The translations under genes were made by a program, and so were the position numbers. Below are positions 1-7,164 of a stretch of DNA of 64,000 nucleotides, piece by piece; position 1 is the first letter of the stretch, and each line of letters begins with the position of its first letter. Below the pieces are notes generated by a model. It was not told where the DNA came from. It searched no databases and worked only from the letters and a program-made list of their open reading frames with translations. The DNA is taken from contig NZ_VMHN01000005.1 of NCBI RefSeq assembly GCF_008795955.1, forward strand, positions 124,001-188,000, read 5' to 3'. The stretch comes from Marinobacter denitrificans. Its GTDB lineage: Bacteria; Pseudomonadota; Gammaproteobacteria; Pseudomonadales; Oleiphilaceae.

Positions 1-1
1 G

Positions 2-340
2 GATTATCTGGCAGCTCATGAATCGGAAATAGAGCGGATCGTGAACGAGTTTGAGCACCAAGGGGATAAGAAGGCACTGGAAACTCGGGTGTACGACTAC
101 CTGTCCCATAATCCGATCAAAACTCATCGAACCTGCGACGAGCCTTACGCGAAGCTTGATTTTGATGGTATCTGCCGGGAAGTGTTCGACTTTCATGATC
201 AGATTATTGATCTCTACAAAACGCTGATTGGAAAAGCCGAAATTCCAGAAGCAAAAGAGCTGTTCGAATCTCTTTTGGCGATGGAGGAAAATGAGTCGAT
301 GAGACTGGCTCGTCAGGTTGGCCGAATGCAGGATCTATGA
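2..340 (+). CDS. Ferritin-like helical protein, C-terminal part
   Basis: The reading frame is open from the window edge to a TGA at 338-340, so only the last 112 or so codons are visible. The sequence is mostly helical, with spaced acidic and His residues (HESEIE, FEHQGD, FHDQIIDLYK, MEENESMRLAR). This resembles the four-helix bundle of ferritin-like or rubrerythrin-type proteins. A GTG at 41 could serve as a start, but the frame upstream (DYLAAHESEIERI) reads like the same protein, so I treat it as truncated by the window. The function is not clear. A metal-binding or stress role is an inference from the fold and from the metal-resistance genes that follow. Confidence 0.6.
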   Translation, partial: DYLAAHESEIERIVNEFEHQGDKKALETRVYDYLSHNPIKTHRTCDEPYAKLDFDGICREVFDFHDQIIDLYKTLIGKAEIPEAKELFESLLAMEENESMRLARQVGRMQDL

Positions 341-400
341 GATCCGAGCACTTTTGCTGACGGCTTAATCCCTTTGAATGTTTCCAATTGAGGCTCACCT

Positions 401-1759
401 TCACACCTCAAAGACGGGCGCAAAGCCACCTCCCGGCGTTCGAAAGTTGGTGGCCTGGCCCTGGTACACACGGGCAGCGGCAAGCAGATGTTGCCCGGCA
501 TAGGTGTACAAACGGATATCGACCTTTCTGGTGGTGACCGTGCCATCCACTCTCAGGGTGCGTTCTCCGGCGGGAACGAAGTTCTGCGCGATGTAATCAC
601 CCTTCAGGATCTCTTCGAAAACGCGGCGGGTTAGTTTTTCGCCCCGATAGACGCCCTTGCTGCCATGGCCCGCTACCGGTTTGAAAAACAGTTTACGCCG
701 GTTGCTCCACAACTCCGCCTCATCACTTGCTGAAACCAGCCGGGTCTTCGGTACAGCTCTATCCAGAAATCCTGCCTCGGTTTCACTCAGGCCCCAGTCG
801 CGCAGGGTTTGGGCATCAGATAGCAGGATCAGGTTCCGTTTGTCGGCCATCAGCGCATGGGCGCGTGGATTGGGCGTGACGACCGCCGCGCCGTCGAGGT
901 AGGCGCGCCTCAGCGCCCCAAGAGCCGGGGCCTCCAAGGCAAAATCCACCAGGCGGTTGTACACCATGTCAATAGGCTTGCCGTGGGCGCTCAGGGCACC
1001 ATCAACATACTCAAGCTCCGATGGGTCGAGGATCAAGGTCTCTATGCCTCTGGCCTGGAATAACTGCTGGGCCAGTTGGAATTCCGGGAACATAAACTGG
1101 GATTCTGGGGCATCGTCCACAATGGCCAGCCAACCGGGCGTCGAGTCGCCACCTTGCCGTTCCCACTCCTGCTGGAACATGGCAAACACCGCGTCCTCGA
1201 ACCCATCCAATGCACGGTTGGTGCCAGCGGTCTGCTGGGACGGGTCACAGCATCGGTGTTGAGCCCGGGCCAATACCGTGTTCAGAAATGCGCCGCCGGC
1301 GTTGGTGTTGATTTCGATCAGCTGAGGCCCGTTCTCGCCCAGGTGAAAGTCATAGCCCATGAAGGCCCCGATGGGGCCTGGATCAAAACTGGCGATGTCC
1401 GGCGCCCAGGACAGAGCTCTTTCCTTATAGGGCGGAAGCTCGGCTGCGGATTCGATCGCCTGAACAATCCGCTCCATCGTCGCGATGTCAGCCTGGGGAA
1501 CAAAAACCGGCGTGTTTGAAAAGAGATGATGGATCTCGGGAGTGGCCGGCGCCTCGTTCCCAGTGTCTGAAAACTGCTTCCGGAGGCTGTCAGTGAGCGC
1601 TTTTCGGTCAAGGGTGATGCAGTAACACTGCCGGTTGAGCTGGTCGGCTTGGGTTTTGGTTGTTCGCTGGTTTTCCTGGGGCACGTCTTGCATTGGTCGT
1701 CCAAGGTTATTGTGAATCGTTCCACCTTGATTCTGGTCAAACGGATGCATGTTTCGCAA
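401..1759 (-). CDS. ATP-grasp family protein, possible peptide or amide ligase
   Basis: A 452-residue protein with an ATP-grasp look: an EINTNAGGAF segment near residue 150, a KRNLILLSD segment near residue 310, and a FFKPVAGHGSKGV segment near residue 370 that resembles the Lys/Gly nucleotide loop. A DIRLYTYAG segment and a closing ATNFRTPGGGFAPV stretch fit the metal and phosphate-binding end of the fold. Members usually join a carboxylate to an amine using ATP; the substrate here is unknown. The first ATG is at 1759, with another in frame three codons later. A broken relative of residues about 290-375 lies at 26515-26787 on the opposite strand. No operon partner is obvious: the upstream neighbour diverges. 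Confidence 0.7.
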   Translation of the reverse strand: MRNMHPFDQNQGGTIHNNLGRPMQDVPQENQRTTKTQADQLNRQCYCITLDRKALTDSLRKQFSDTGNEAPATPEIHHLFSNTPVFVPQADIATMERIVQAIESAAELPPYKERALSWAPDIASFDPGPIGAFMGYDFHLGENGPQLIEINTNAGGAFLNTVLARAQHRCCDPSQQTAGTNRALDGFEDAVFAMFQQEWERQGGDSTPGWLAIVDDAPESQFMFPEFQLAQQLFQARGIETLILDPSELEYVDGALSAHGKPIDMVYNRLVDFALEAPALGALRRAYLDGAAVVTPNPRAHALMADKRNLILLSDAQTLRDWGLSETEAGFLDRAVPKTRLVSASDEAELWSNRRKLFFKPVAGHGSKGVYRGEKLTRRVFEEILKGDYIAQNFVPAGERTLRVDGTVTTRKVDIRLYTYAGQHLLAAARVYQGQATNFRTPGGGFAPVFEV

Positions 1760-1881
1760 CTGTTTTCAGGCCTGTTTCAGCTTGGTGTGATGGACTGCCA
1801 AGTAATGACCATGCCTGTTCGGGATCTTGCTTACCGGGCGAGGAAATCTTACTGAAACCCTCTGACCAAAAAGGGCACGCT

Positions 1882-2952
1882 ATGAAACATTCGTTGCGCA
1901 AGAAGTGGATTGCTGGAATTACGGCCAGTGTCGCTATGAGTTTTTCGCTGATGGTGGCCGCAGACACAAACCGGGCATTTGTTCCCATGGGCACAGCGGA
2001 TGCCGTCGGCGTTATTGATCTGGAAAACCGCAAGGTGACGTCGTCCATTGGCGGCACACTGAATACCCACGGTTCGGCACTGACCCCGGATGGCCGGCAT
2101 CTGGTGGTGGGTAGTTTGTCGGCGCATGATCGTCAGGAGCCGGTTAGTCGCCCCGAAGGCGTTTCAGAAGATGAACACGCCGCTCATCATGGGGGCGGGA
2201 AGTCTACTGAATTGGAAGCAGGGAGTACCGGGCTGCTCTATTTGGTGAACACGGCCACAAAGACGATTGACCGCAAACTGGAAGTGCCGGGGCCGGTGCA
2301 CCATGTGCTGGTGACTTCCAACGGTCGCTATGCCGTTTCCACGCATCCTACTAGTGGCAGTATCAGCGTTGTGGATCTGGATTCCGGTCAGTTGGTCAAA
2401 ACTGTGGCGACGGGGCCGGCCCCCAACTATCTGGTGCAAACCGACGACGGCCAATCCCTTCTGGTCAGCAATACCGGTAATGGCACGGTCAGCGAAGTGG
2501 ATACCGAGTACTGGTTCGTCGAGCGCAATTTGCGAGTTGGCGGCAACCCAGAGCATATGGTGCTTGCCCCCGGCAACCAGCGGCTCTACGTGAATGATGC
2601 TGCATCCGGCCAGGTTCTTGTCCTTGAGCTTGCCAAAGGCGGGGTGGCGAACCGGTACGAGGTTGGGGAGGCGCCCCATGGCGTTGGCTTGAGCGCAGAT
2701 GGCCAGACCCTCTATGCCACCAGCCAGGGCGGCAACCAGGTGGTCCGGATTGAGCTAGCCAGCGGCGCCCGCCACACCAGGCCGCTGGCTCCTGCGCCCT
2801 ATCATCTTGCGGTCTCTCCCTACGATGGCCAGCTACTGGTGACCAGTCGGGCAGAGAACAAGCTTTGGGTGCTCGACCCGGAATCCCTCGATGTGGTTGA
2901 TGAGATCGCGCTGAGCGGCATAGGCCATCAGATATCCCTTGAGGCCCATTAG
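1882..2952 (+). CDS. Secreted YVTN/cytochrome D1-type beta-propeller protein
   Basis: A 356-residue protein with an N-terminal signal peptide (KHSLRKKW, then a hydrophobic stretch ending near VAADT), so it is likely periplasmic. The rest is a run of propeller blades with motifs such as VGVIDLENRKV, ISVVDLDSGQLV, SEVDTEYW and LWVLDPESLDVV, as in YncE-type proteins. A His-rich insert (DEHAAHHGGG, about residues 95-105) could bind metal. The ATG at 1882 is chosen because it starts the signal peptide and has AAGGG six bases upstream; the frame is open further upstream. It is convergent with, and overlaps by four bases, the broken lspA. A metal-related role is inferred from location only. Confidence 0.75.
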   Translation: MKHSLRKKWIAGITASVAMSFSLMVAADTNRAFVPMGTADAVGVIDLENRKVTSSIGGTLNTHGSALTPDGRHLVVGSLSAHDRQEPVSRPEGVSEDEHAAHHGGGKSTELEAGSTGLLYLVNTATKTIDRKLEVPGPVHHVLVTSNGRYAVSTHPTSGSISVVDLDSGQLVKTVATGPAPNYLVQTDDGQSLLVSNTGNGTVSEVDTEYWFVERNLRVGGNPEHMVLAPGNQRLYVNDAASGQVLVLELAKGGVANRYEVGEAPHGVGLSADGQTLYATSQGGNQVVRIELASGARHTRPLAPAPYHLAVSPYDGQLLVTSRAENKLWVLDPESLDVVDEIALSGIGHQISLEAH

Positions 2953-3386
2953 TACCCTGTTCTGACACTGGCTTTTTCGCAAAGGAACCGCTCATGGATC
3001 GACGCTTTAAAATCAAAGGAATCCACAACATAGCCGCGAAAGACCCGGTCAATCAGGTTGCCCATGGCGCCACCGAGGATAAGACTGTAAGCGATGGCTT
3101 CTCCTTTATGACGATTTTCAAGGATCAGCTTGATCAGAAAAATCGAGACCACTACCGCGATTCCGATAAATAAGTAGCGCTGCCAGCCTCCACCATTCGC
3201 AAAAAGACTGAATGCGGCACCGGTGTTCCATAGGTGCACCCAGTTAAAGAACGGGGTCACCGAAACATACTCGCCATAGGCCATTGATTGCTGCACCAGC
3301 CACTTTACAGCCTGATCAGACGCTGCCAGCAGGCCCGATATGGACAATAGGGCATACGGCGAGAGCTTTTTGCCAATAATGAGCAT
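2949..3386 (-). pseudogene. lspA: Truncated lspA (prolipoprotein signal peptidase II)
   Basis: The first 120 or so residues are a clear signal peptidase II: transmembrane segments, the motif SDQAVKWLV near the N-terminus, FFNWVHLWNTGAAFSLF in the middle, and GGAMGNLIDRVFRGYVVDSFDF with the first catalytic Asp. After FDF the sequence changes to an unrelated tail of about 18 residues (KASIHERFLCEK...) and stops. The family's second catalytic Asp, in a downstream FNxAD motif, is absent, so the protein should be inactive. It lies 3 bp downstream of the CDF exporter gene, the order seen in czcD-lspA and pbr-type modules. The break probably marks a recombination point with the propeller gene's flank. 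Confidence 0.75.
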
Positions 3387-3389
3387 TAT

Positions 3390-4286
3390 TTAACCCTTCA
3401 ACGCCAAAATGCGTCTGGCACCGTTAAGTACAATGCCCCCCGCGATGGTGCCGATAATCAGATCCGGATAATTGGAACCGGTCCACGCGACCAGGGCGCC
3501 GGCGGTGATGACCCCCAGGTTGATCACCACGTCGTTGGCCGAGAATATCCAGCTTGCCTTCATGTGCGCCCCGCCTTCCCGATGTTTGGATATGAGCAGC
3601 AGACAACTGGTATTGGCAATCAATGCGACGAATGCGATAGCCATCATCACCAGCGATTCAGGCTCACTACCGAATACAAAGCGTCTCACCACCTCTACGA
3701 GCACGCCCACAGCCAAGATCAGTTGCAGTACACCAGCAAGATGCGCGGCACGTACCTGCATTTTCACGCTATGTCCAACCGCATAAAGGGCAAGCCCGTA
3801 CACCGCCGCATCGGCAAAATTGTCCAGGGATTCTCCAATCAGGCCGGTGGACTGGGCGATCAGACCGGCAGTCATTTCCACCACGAACAGAAGTGCATTG
3901 ATGCCGAGCAACCAGCGCAGGGTCCCGGATTCTTGCTTAGCAGAAGCTGCCGAAAACTCGGCGGCCTTGATGGTCTCCGGATTTGCAGCGACGGTTTCCT
4001 GAAGCGAGGCGCCTAGCCCCAAGGTCTTCAGTTTCGAGGTGACGGGCTCGACCTCGCCGTCATGCACGACCTTCAGCCGGCGGTTCGACAAGTCGAAGGA
4101 CAGCGCCCGAATCTCCTCAAAGCCGTTCAGGGCTAGGCGAATCATTCGTTCTTCTGATGGACAGTCCATCTTCGGCACGGCATAAACACTGACCCATCTC
4201 CCTGGCGCCTCGGAGGAGGCCTGTATATCGGTATCCGCTGCGGACGTTGCATCACCGCCACAGGCGCCACCACAGGATTTGCTCAT
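3390..4286 (-). CDS. Cation diffusion facilitator with N-terminal HMA-like domain (CzcD-like)
   Basis: A 298-residue inner-membrane exporter for divalent cations (Zn, Cd, Co or Pb are typical). The N-terminus is Cys-rich (SKSCGGACGG) and is followed by a degenerate heavy-metal-associated domain (about residues 35-95, MDCPSEERM then FEEIRALSFDLSNRRLKVV). The transmembrane part begins near residue 115 and carries the CDF signature ESLDNFADAAVYG and the second Asp-bearing site SANDVVINLGV. The start at 4286 (MSKSCGG) is preferred over the ATG at 4307, which lies close to the promoter. It is transcribed divergently from the MerR gene at 4382 and leads directly into lspA. Metal specificity cannot be read from sequence alone. 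Confidence 0.88.
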   Translation of the reverse strand: MSKSCGGACGGDATSAADTDIQASSEAPGRWVSVYAVPKMDCPSEERMIRLALNGFEEIRALSFDLSNRRLKVVHDGEVEPVTSKLKTLGLGASLQETVAANPETIKAAEFSAASAKQESGTLRWLLGINALLFVVEMTAGLIAQSTGLIGESLDNFADAAVYGLALYAVGHSVKMQVRAAHLAGVLQLILAVGVLVEVVRRFVFGSEPESLVMMAIAFVALIANTSCLLLISKHREGGAHMKASWIFSANDVVINLGVITAGALVAWTGSNYPDLIIGTIAGGIVLNGARRILALKG

Positions 4287-4319
4287 GATACGACTCCACT
4301 TGAACAATGTTGTGGTACC

Positions 4320-4350
4320 ATTTAAAACTATAAAGCTACTATAAGGTCAA
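4320..4350 (-). promoter_or_regulatory. MerR-type promoter for the CDF-lspA operon
   Basis: On the minus strand a -35 TTGACC (plus positions 4345-4350) is followed by a 19-bp spacer and a -10 TTAAAT (4320-4325). The over-long spacer is the hallmark of MerR-activated promoters. The spacer is AT-rich with CTATAA elements, roughly like CadR/PbrR sites, but its dyad is imperfect. It lies between the exporter and the divergent merR-type gene, which is the expected regulator. Confidence 0.65.
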
Positions 4351-4381
4351 TAGAGTAAAGAATCCGTTGGGGAGGAGGCTG

Positions 4382-4789
4382 ATGCGCATTGGTCAGTTGG
4401 CGCAGTTGGTAGGGGTCGAAACACAGACGATCCGCTTCTATGAACAGCAGGGCTTGTTGCCGCCGCCTGATCGGCAGGACAACGGTTACCGTGTCTATAC
4501 CGAGAAGCATGGTGAGGGGCTGGCCTTCATCCGTCGCTGCAGAATCCTGGGCCTGTCACTGGCTGAGATTCAGGAACTACAGAGCTATCAGGACGACCCT
4601 CATCAGCCTTGTACCGCCGTCAACGCCTTGCTCGATGATCACATCTCTCATGTGCGGTCGCAGATAACCGCTCTGCAAGCGCTTGAGAAACAACTCGTTT
4701 CACTGAGAGCGAGTTGCAACGATGACCGGGAAGTTGAGGCGTGTGGGGTTCTTGCTGGAATTAGCGAAGGAAACATGCACCAGCAGTAG
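4382..4789 (+). CDS. MerR-family regulator, CadR/PbrR type
   Basis: A 135-residue regulator with an N-terminal winged helix-turn-helix (MRIGQLAQLVGVETQTIRFYEQQGLLPPP), a dimerisation coiled coil, and Cys at 77, 112 and 121 (PCTAVNALLDDHI, SCNDDREVEACGVL). These match in position and context the metal-binding cysteines of Cd- or Pb-responsive CadR/PbrR proteins. The ATG at 4382 is chosen for the GGAGGAG ribosome-binding site just upstream; the longer frame begins with a TTG. It probably activates the divergent CDF exporter. Cd, Pb or Zn are the likely inducers, by family. Confidence 0.88.
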   Translation: MRIGQLAQLVGVETQTIRFYEQQGLLPPPDRQDNGYRVYTEKHGEGLAFIRRCRILGLSLAEIQELQSYQDDPHQPCTAVNALLDDHISHVRSQITALQALEKQLVSLRASCNDDREVEACGVLAGISEGNMHQQ

Positions 4790-4886
4790 GTGAAGCATCA
4801 ACCAGATAATCCGATGAGATGCCGGTCTGTCTCACTCTCATGCAAAGGTAAGATCAACCATTTAATCCGCTTACCCAAATTGAATA

Positions 4887-4923
4887 AATAGTCGACTGTC
4901 GTTCTAAGAGACAGTCGACTATT
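4887..4923. terminator. 14-bp perfect hairpin after the CadR-type gene
   Basis: AATAGTCGACTGTC (4887-4900) and its exact reverse complement (4910-4923) enclose a 9-nt loop. It sits between two convergent genes, so it may end transcription from both sides. No strong T tract follows on either strand, so the terminator call is tentative. Confidence 0.5.
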
Positions 4924-4950
4924 GATTTTAATCTGACTTTCTGTATTTGT

Positions 4951-5190
4951 TTAAGTATGATTGTGACGTGTATTGCTTCCTGATCTTATTTCTTGTTTAT
5001 TGATATTGGACCCCTTCATATCTTTTTGAGATTGCATGTCTTTCATGCAGGTCATCATTCTGGTTTTTGCGTCGGCTGTTTTGTTCGGGTAAGTGCGCGC
5101 TTCATTAATTCGATCGGCCAATCCTGAATTGGCAGTGGCCATTGTAGAAAATAAAGTGGCAGCTGCGGCAGCGATAATGATTTTTTTCAT
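4951..5190 (-). CDS. Small secreted protein, unknown function
   Basis: A 79-residue protein with a clear signal peptide (KKIIIAAAAATLFSTMATA, cleavage near residue 20). The mature part is short and polar, with MMTCMKDMQSQKDMK, one Cys, several Met and a His-ending tail (SNTRHNHT). I do not recognise a family. The Met/His content and its place beside cus-type genes suggest a periplasmic copper or silver buffer, but that is inference. A similar-sized secreted Met-rich protein is encoded just upstream on the same strand at 5340-5624. Confidence 0.6.
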   Translation of the reverse strand: MKKIIIAAAAATLFSTMATANSGLADRINEARTYPNKTADAKTRMMTCMKDMQSQKDMKGSNINKQEIRSGSNTRHNHT

Positions 5191-5328
5191 GATGCTCTCC
5201 TTAATTACCTTAAACCGTTCAAGAAATTCAGTTCAGTTTCAGTTTTCTGTGATTTACTTGAGCGTGATCAGGACGTCGACTGCTCGAAGCCCGAGCCAGC
5301 CGACGCTTGCGTCTCCACGAGTTGACTT

Positions 5329-5359
5329 TACCGCAGGGATTACCCTGCGGTATTTTTTT
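5329..5359 (+). terminator. Rho-independent terminator reading plus strand
   Basis: TACCGCAGGG (5329-5338), loop ATTA, then CCCTGCGGTA (5343-5352) followed directly by seven T. This is a strong intrinsic terminator for plus-strand transcription, yet no plus-strand gene lies just upstream. It overlaps the stop codon of the minus-strand gene at 5340, where the same hairpin would lack a U tract. Confidence 0.75.
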
Positions 5360-5624
5360 GCCTTTGTTTCAGAGCTTTGTGATAAGCCCGGCCTTCTTTC
5401 GTCATCATTTGCACGCGAGCCTCAAAGCCCCCTTCGGACATCGCATTACGTGTCATGTCTCTGTGTAAGCGCTGCATCTCTTCATTCTTAAGTATTTCTT
5501 CAATGGATGATTTTTCCATCATTTGGCTGTGCATGGCCTTCATGTCCTTATTGTCTGACATGTTGCCGGCGAGTACGGACGTTGAAACAGTAACTGCTGC
5601 TGCAAATATAAGTAAATTTTTCAT
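5340..5624 (-). CDS. Small secreted Met/His-containing protein
   Basis: A 94-residue protein with a signal peptide (KNLLIFAAAVTVSTSVLAG) and a mature helical part rich in Met, His and charge (MSDNKDMKAMHSQMMEK, MQRLHRDMTRNAM, RVQMMTKEGRAYHKALKQ). No family is recognised. The composition resembles the Met-rich protein at 15865-16149 and fits periplasmic Cu(I)/Ag(I) binding. A GGAGG-like site (AGGAGGTG on the minus strand) lies just before the ATG. It diverges from the cusCBA-type operon and may share its regulatory region. Confidence 0.65.
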   Translation of the reverse strand: MKNLLIFAAAVTVSTSVLAGNMSDNKDMKAMHSQMMEKSSIEEILKNEEMQRLHRDMTRNAMSEGGFEARVQMMTKEGRAYHKALKQRQKNTAG

Positions 5625-5737
5625 TTTTACACCTCCTAGTTGGTTGATGAGTTAATTAAAACATCGGTTTCTGAATTGATCCTGAAAGAAACAAAACAAT
5701 TTAAAATAAAGTAACTTTTTTCAGGAATAACAGTATC

Positions 5738-5751
5738 TTGATATAAATCAA
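5738..5751. promoter_or_regulatory. FNR/Anr-type box
   Basis: TTGATATAAATCAA is a perfect match to the FNR/Anr consensus TTGAT-N4-ATCAA. It lies about 90 bp upstream of the cusC-like start and about 115 bp upstream of the divergent small gene at 5624. If used, it would place one of these under oxygen control. Confidence 0.65.
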
Positions 5752-5839
5752 ATTGTGCATTTTCGTTCTGCAATTCAGTTTGGTTTCAGATAAGCGCTAT
5801 AAGATTGCGATTCAGAAACATTTCAATGGAGATATAACA

Positions 5840-7159
5840 TTGTCCATTCTTCCTCACCTTATAAAGCCGGCCTTTCTCGGTGCTTTGGTTTTGACCAGTT
5901 TGCCCGCTTGGACGGCACCCAGACTTGAGTTAACCGGCGCGATTGATGCGGCCATCGAGAACGATCCGTGGCTGCGTCAGAGTGTGCAGATGCAAGATGC
6001 TCTGTTGGAAGAAGCTGTTGCCGATGGGGCACTCCCGGACCCCCGGATGACGCTTGGTGCCGCGAATTTGCCCACGGATACTTTCGATACCGGACAGGAG
6101 GCAATGACTCAGGCCACCATTGGATTTACCCAGCGAATTCCGCGAGGTGATAGCCGTCAGCTGGCCAGTGAAAAAAAGCAGGAAATGGCAGGCGTTCAGC
6201 CTTTTCGGCGCGAGAACCGCCGGGCGCAGGTCATGGAATCGGTAGCGCATCTCTGGCTTGAGGTCTGGCGAACCCAGCAAAGCATCGAACTGATTGAAGA
6301 TAATCGTGCTCTGTTTCAGCAGTTAGAGGATGTCGCCGAGGCCGGGTATACCTCAGCAAGCATAGGTTCCAGGCAGCAGGATGTAATCCGTGCCTCGCTG
6401 GAACTGACGCGACTTGAGGACCGGCTGACGGTGCTGCATTTGCAACAGGCATCGAACCGCGAGGCGCTGGCAGAGTGGATAGGCCCGGACCAAGCCAAGC
6501 TGGCTGTCAGTAAAGATGTACCCAACGAGTTGCTGAGAGTGTTTCCTCTGGGCTGGGCTGAAACATCCGCAGAGGCACTGATCCGTCATCCGTCAATCCG
6601 CGCGACTGATCAGCTGATTGATGCCCAGAGTGTTGACGTTGACCTGGCTCGCCAGGCCTACAAGCCGGAATGGTCAGTATCTGCACAATATGGATACAGG
6701 GAGCGGGCACCAAACGGTCAGGACAGGGCCGACCTGTTCTCTGTAGGCATTGGCTTTGATCTCCCGATCTTTACAGGCAACCGGCAGGATCGAAAACTGA
6801 ATGCATCAGTGGCGCGACTGGAGGCGGCAAAAACAGAACGTATTTTGCAGATCCGGGGACTTCAGGCCAAAGCCCGTGCGGCCGTGGCCCGGATCGAACG
6901 ACTGGATGACCGCATAGAGCTCTACGAACAGACCCTGCTGCCGCAAATGGAGGCGCAGGCAAGCGCAGCATTGACTGCTTACAACAACGATGACGGCGAC
7001 TTCGCCGAAGCGGTACGAGCGCGAATTGCAGAGCTTAATACCCAGGTTGAATTGATACAGATGATGGCCGAGCGGGCCAAAAATCTGGCGAGTTTCCGTT
7101 ATCTGACGTCCGACACTTCCGACATACCTTCCTTTTCACTGAATCGTTACCAGGACTGA
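5840..7159 (+). CDS. cusC: Outer-membrane efflux channel of a metal RND system (CusC/CzcC-like)
   Basis: A TolC-type outer-membrane protein of 439 residues. A signal peptide (LPHLIKPAFLGALVLTSLPAW) precedes two outer-membrane efflux repeats, each a long helical hairpin with a short strand segment (MTLGAANLP, WSVSAQYGYRER). It forms the exit duct for the pump encoded by the next two genes. The frame is open back to 5753, but the TTG at 5840 begins a good signal peptide and has GGAG eight bases upstream, so I prefer it. The adaptor follows 5 bp after the stop. Assignment to copper/silver comes from the CusA residues downstream. Confidence 0.85.
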   Translation: MSILPHLIKPAFLGALVLTSLPAWTAPRLELTGAIDAAIENDPWLRQSVQMQDALLEEAVADGALPDPRMTLGAANLPTDTFDTGQEAMTQATIGFTQRIPRGDSRQLASEKKQEMAGVQPFRRENRRAQVMESVAHLWLEVWRTQQSIELIEDNRALFQQLEDVAEAGYTSASIGSRQQDVIRASLELTRLEDRLTVLHLQQASNREALAEWIGPDQAKLAVSKDVPNELLRVFPLGWAETSAEALIRHPSIRATDQLIDAQSVDVDLARQAYKPEWSVSAQYGYRERAPNGQDRADLFSVGIGFDLPIFTGNRQDRKLNASVARLEAAKTERILQIRGLQAKARAAVARIERLDDRIELYEQTLLPQMEAQASAALTAYNNDDGDFAEAVRARIAELNTQVELIQMMAERAKNLASFRYLTSDTSDIPSFSLNRYQD

Positions 7160-7164
7160 CCATC

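Noticed and set aside
1660-1881. Longer N-terminus for the beta-propeller gene
   Set aside because: It overlaps the ATP-grasp gene and its promoter region, and the ATG at 1882 gives a proper signal peptide and ribosome-binding site.
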